A DNA stretch of 6,942 nucleotides from J061 sp003695725 [NCBI: Candidatus Schekmanbacteria bacterium] (GTDB lineage: Bacteria; Schekmanbacteria; GWA2-38-11), in the NCBI GenBank assembly GCA_003695725.1, contig RFHX01000345.1, forward strand, positions 1 to 6,942, read 5' to 3'. Numbering within the stretch: the stretch's first letter is position 1; every line of letters begins with the position of its first letter. The notes beneath the pieces were generated by a model that was given only the letters and a program-made list of their open reading frames with translations, ran no database searches and was not told the origin of the DNA. Both the position numbers and the translations under genes were made by a program. Below are positions 5,673-6,942 of this stretch, piece after piece.

Positions 5673-6942
5673 TTTCAAAAGATATTTTAGTTTCGCATCC
5701 TTCATAATAGTTCTTATAAGTGTAACTCCTGCATCATGTTTAAGCTCACTCCCTTTTATTCCTTCAGATGATTCAAAATATCAATGCATTGAAACAACGC
5801 AAGGAATTCCTCTTCTTAAGAAGAAAATAAATGGAAAATTTAAAGAGATAAAGATTGATAGAGAAATAGGGAAAATAAAAAAGAGGGTAAAAAAATATAA
5901 AAAGAAATTAGTTAGACTCCATAAAGAAATACGCGGTCTCAAAGGCAAGAAATATGAAAAAAAATTTGTCAACCTTTACAGAGCGCATCACAAAATGAAA
6001 ATAAACACCCAGTTTCTTTCTCAAATCAAAAGTTGTAAAAATGGAGAATTTGAATATGACGACATTTCAACTCCCGGCAATCCTGCACAAAAAATCTCAT
6101 GGGATATTGGTAAAGAAGTTGGTTATCAGCCAGCAGCCGATAAACTAAACGAAAGTGCCGAAGAAGCATTTGCCTTTGACTCAAAAAACTATTTCGTAAA
6201 ATCAAAAAAGATTCATGGAACAAAAGTTATTGTAGCATTGCACAAAAGCATATTCAAAAAAAATATAACAGCTTTCAAACCAAAGGAAATTGCAGATATA
6301 ACAATAGATATGTTTCACGAAATATGGCACTTCTTCAATGGATTTCCTCTCGATAAGTACATTGTAAAAATTAGAAATTCTAAAGAATCATCAAGTTATG
6401 CTTTGTCACAGGGAGGAGTTGTATTTTCTGCAAAAAATCTGGATAACAAGCTAATTACTGCCCATGAGATGATTCATTCATGGAATGGAAAAACTTTCAA
6501 TTATGAGCCGGATGGCAGCGGCAACCTTTTTCAGCTTGAAACTTATATCACTGAAGGAATGACAATTTATTTTACAAACAGAGTTCAAGGATTTGTAATG
6601 AGTGAATTTGAATACAAAGATACTATGAAAAGCCTGTGGTTCCAATATATTGAAAGAATAGGCACTAAATATGACCTCCCCTTTCAGGAATTATCCGCCA
6701 AGGCTAGTTTGGCAGGCACTGGCACATCTGAATATAAAACTATGATGAGCGCCTATAGTAATCTGTTTGCATACCTTCTCGACAGAGAACTTGTAAAAAG
6801 AGGTTATAGCATTGATGACCTTATGCAATATCTTTATATAAATTTTGGCTTGATGAACAAAAAATATACACAGAATGATATCCTTACATCTTTGAAAAAT
6901 ATTACAGGCGAATCCTTTGATGAATTTTTTAATAGTTATCTC
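5662..6942 (+). CDS. Exported M61-like zinc metallopeptidase, possibly a lipoprotein (3' end outside window)
   Basis: The window holds 427 codons with no stop. The zinc site is HEMIH at 268-272 in AHEMIHSWNGKTF, with a third ligand, probably E298, in ITEGMTIYF. This HExxHxWN...EGxxxY spacing is that of peptidase family M61 (glycyl aminopeptidase-like gluzincins), which trim peptides outside the cytoplasm. The preceding strand region ending FFNGFPLDKY and the long helical part after residue 310 fit the family. The N-terminus carries basic K6-R7, a hydrophobic run FASFIIVLISV and PASC (23-26), either a degenerate lipobox or an ordinary cleavage site. Residues 53-113 are extremely Lys/Arg-rich and helical, which is unusual for an exported enzyme. 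The only start upstream of the signal sequence is TTG 5662, which lies in the transposon repeat and overlaps the transposase stop (TTGA). No Shine-Dalgarno is evident. The native 5' end may have been lost to the insertion. Peptidase family is fairly sure; start and expression are uncertain. Confidence 0.82.
   Translation, partial: MTPFFKRYFSFASFIIVLISVTPASCLSSLPFIPSDDSKYQCIETTQGIPLLKKKINGKFKEIKIDREIGKIKKRVKKYKKKLVRLHKEIRGLKGKKYEKKFVNLYRAHHKMKINTQFLSQIKSCKNGEFEYDDISTPGNPAQKISWDIGKEVGYQPAADKLNESAEEAFAFDSKNYFVKSKKIHGTKVIVALHKSIFKKNITAFKPKEIADITIDMFHEIWHFFNGFPLDKYIVKIRNSKESSSYALSQGGVVFSAKNLDNKLITAHEMIHSWNGKTFNYEPDGSGNLFQLETYITEGMTIYFTNRVQGFVMSEFEYKDTMKSLWFQYIERIGTKYDLPFQELSAKASLAGTGTSEYKTMMSAYSNLFAYLLDRELVKRGYSIDDLMQYLYINFGLMNKKYTQNDILTSLKNITGESFDEFFNSYL

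Noticed and set aside
4622-5680. Possible target-site duplication flanking the transposon
   Set aside because: Left flank GACAAGGG and right flank TTTTCAAAAG share no direct repeat. Y1 transposases do not normally produce one.
5781-5972. A hydrophobic Phe/Leu-rich minus-strand frame
   Set aside because: It is the antisense of the Lys-rich part of the peptidase; AAA/AAG codons read backward give TTT/CTT. No start context or membrane-protein family is evident.
6313-6336. A second HExxH motif (HEIWH, codons 219-223) in the peptidase
   Set aside because: It lies in the helix that precedes the FFNGFPLDKY strand region common to M61 proteins, and no downstream glutamate ligand suits it. HEMIH at 268-272 has the family-specific HxWN context and the EGxxxY partner, so the first motif is most likely coincidence.
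1-6942. CRISPR array, rRNA, riboswitch or toxin-antitoxin pair
   Set aside because: I found no regularly spaced identical repeats, rRNA-like segments, recognisable riboswitch core or small paired genes on either strand.

Overview
The window is AT-rich (roughly one third G+C by eye) bacterial DNA. The signs of a bacterium are a secreted or lipoprotein-type signal sequence, a REP-associated (Y1 HUH) transposase, sigma70-like promoter boxes and a tRNA gene without an encoded CCA. The gene content suits an uncultivated Gram-negative lineage with a surface-polysaccharide locus, such as a deltaproteobacterial or candidate-phylum genome. The taxon cannot be fixed from the sequence alone.

Minus-strand block (4002 down to 1): a sugar/surface-glycan cluster of four genes. 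In transcription order they are a DegT/DnrJ/EryC1-type PLP sugar aminotransferase (4002-2896), a compact polyprenol-phosphate-mannose-synthase-like GT2 (2872-2171, 23 bp later), a radical SAM protein with a SPASM-like C-terminus (2026-950, after a 144-bp gap) and a second GT2 with C-terminal membrane helices. The last begins at a GTG inside the end of the radical SAM gene and runs off the left edge. A reasonable model is that the aminotransferase makes a 4-amino-sugar nucleotide, the GT2 enzymes move sugars onto a lipid carrier or growing glycan, and the radical SAM enzyme performs an unknown modification tightly coupled to the last GT2.

Central intergenic region (4003-4533): about 530 bp with no convincing gene. 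It holds a possible promoter for the minus-strand operon, several palindromes and inverted repeats, an imperfect 17-bp direct repeat at 25-bp spacing that looks like a stranded insertion-sequence end, and a good promoter for the tRNA.

Plus-strand block (4534 to 6942): a tRNA-Leu(UAA), then 11 bp later a complete transposase element (4631-5672). It has a 22-bp perfect terminal inverted repeat (28 bp with one mismatch) and encodes a TnpA_REP-type Y1 transposase fused to a DnaA domain IV-like DNA-binding domain. The transposase stop codon lies in the right repeat. There it overlaps the only plausible start (TTG) of the next gene, an exported M61-like metallopeptidase that runs off the right edge. 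The element therefore appears to have landed at the very 5' end of the peptidase gene and may now supply its start codon.

No CRISPR array, toxin-antitoxin pair or defence system is visible. The most unusual points are the element/peptidase junction, the IS-end-like repeat upstream of the tRNA, and the overlapping radical SAM-GT2 pair.
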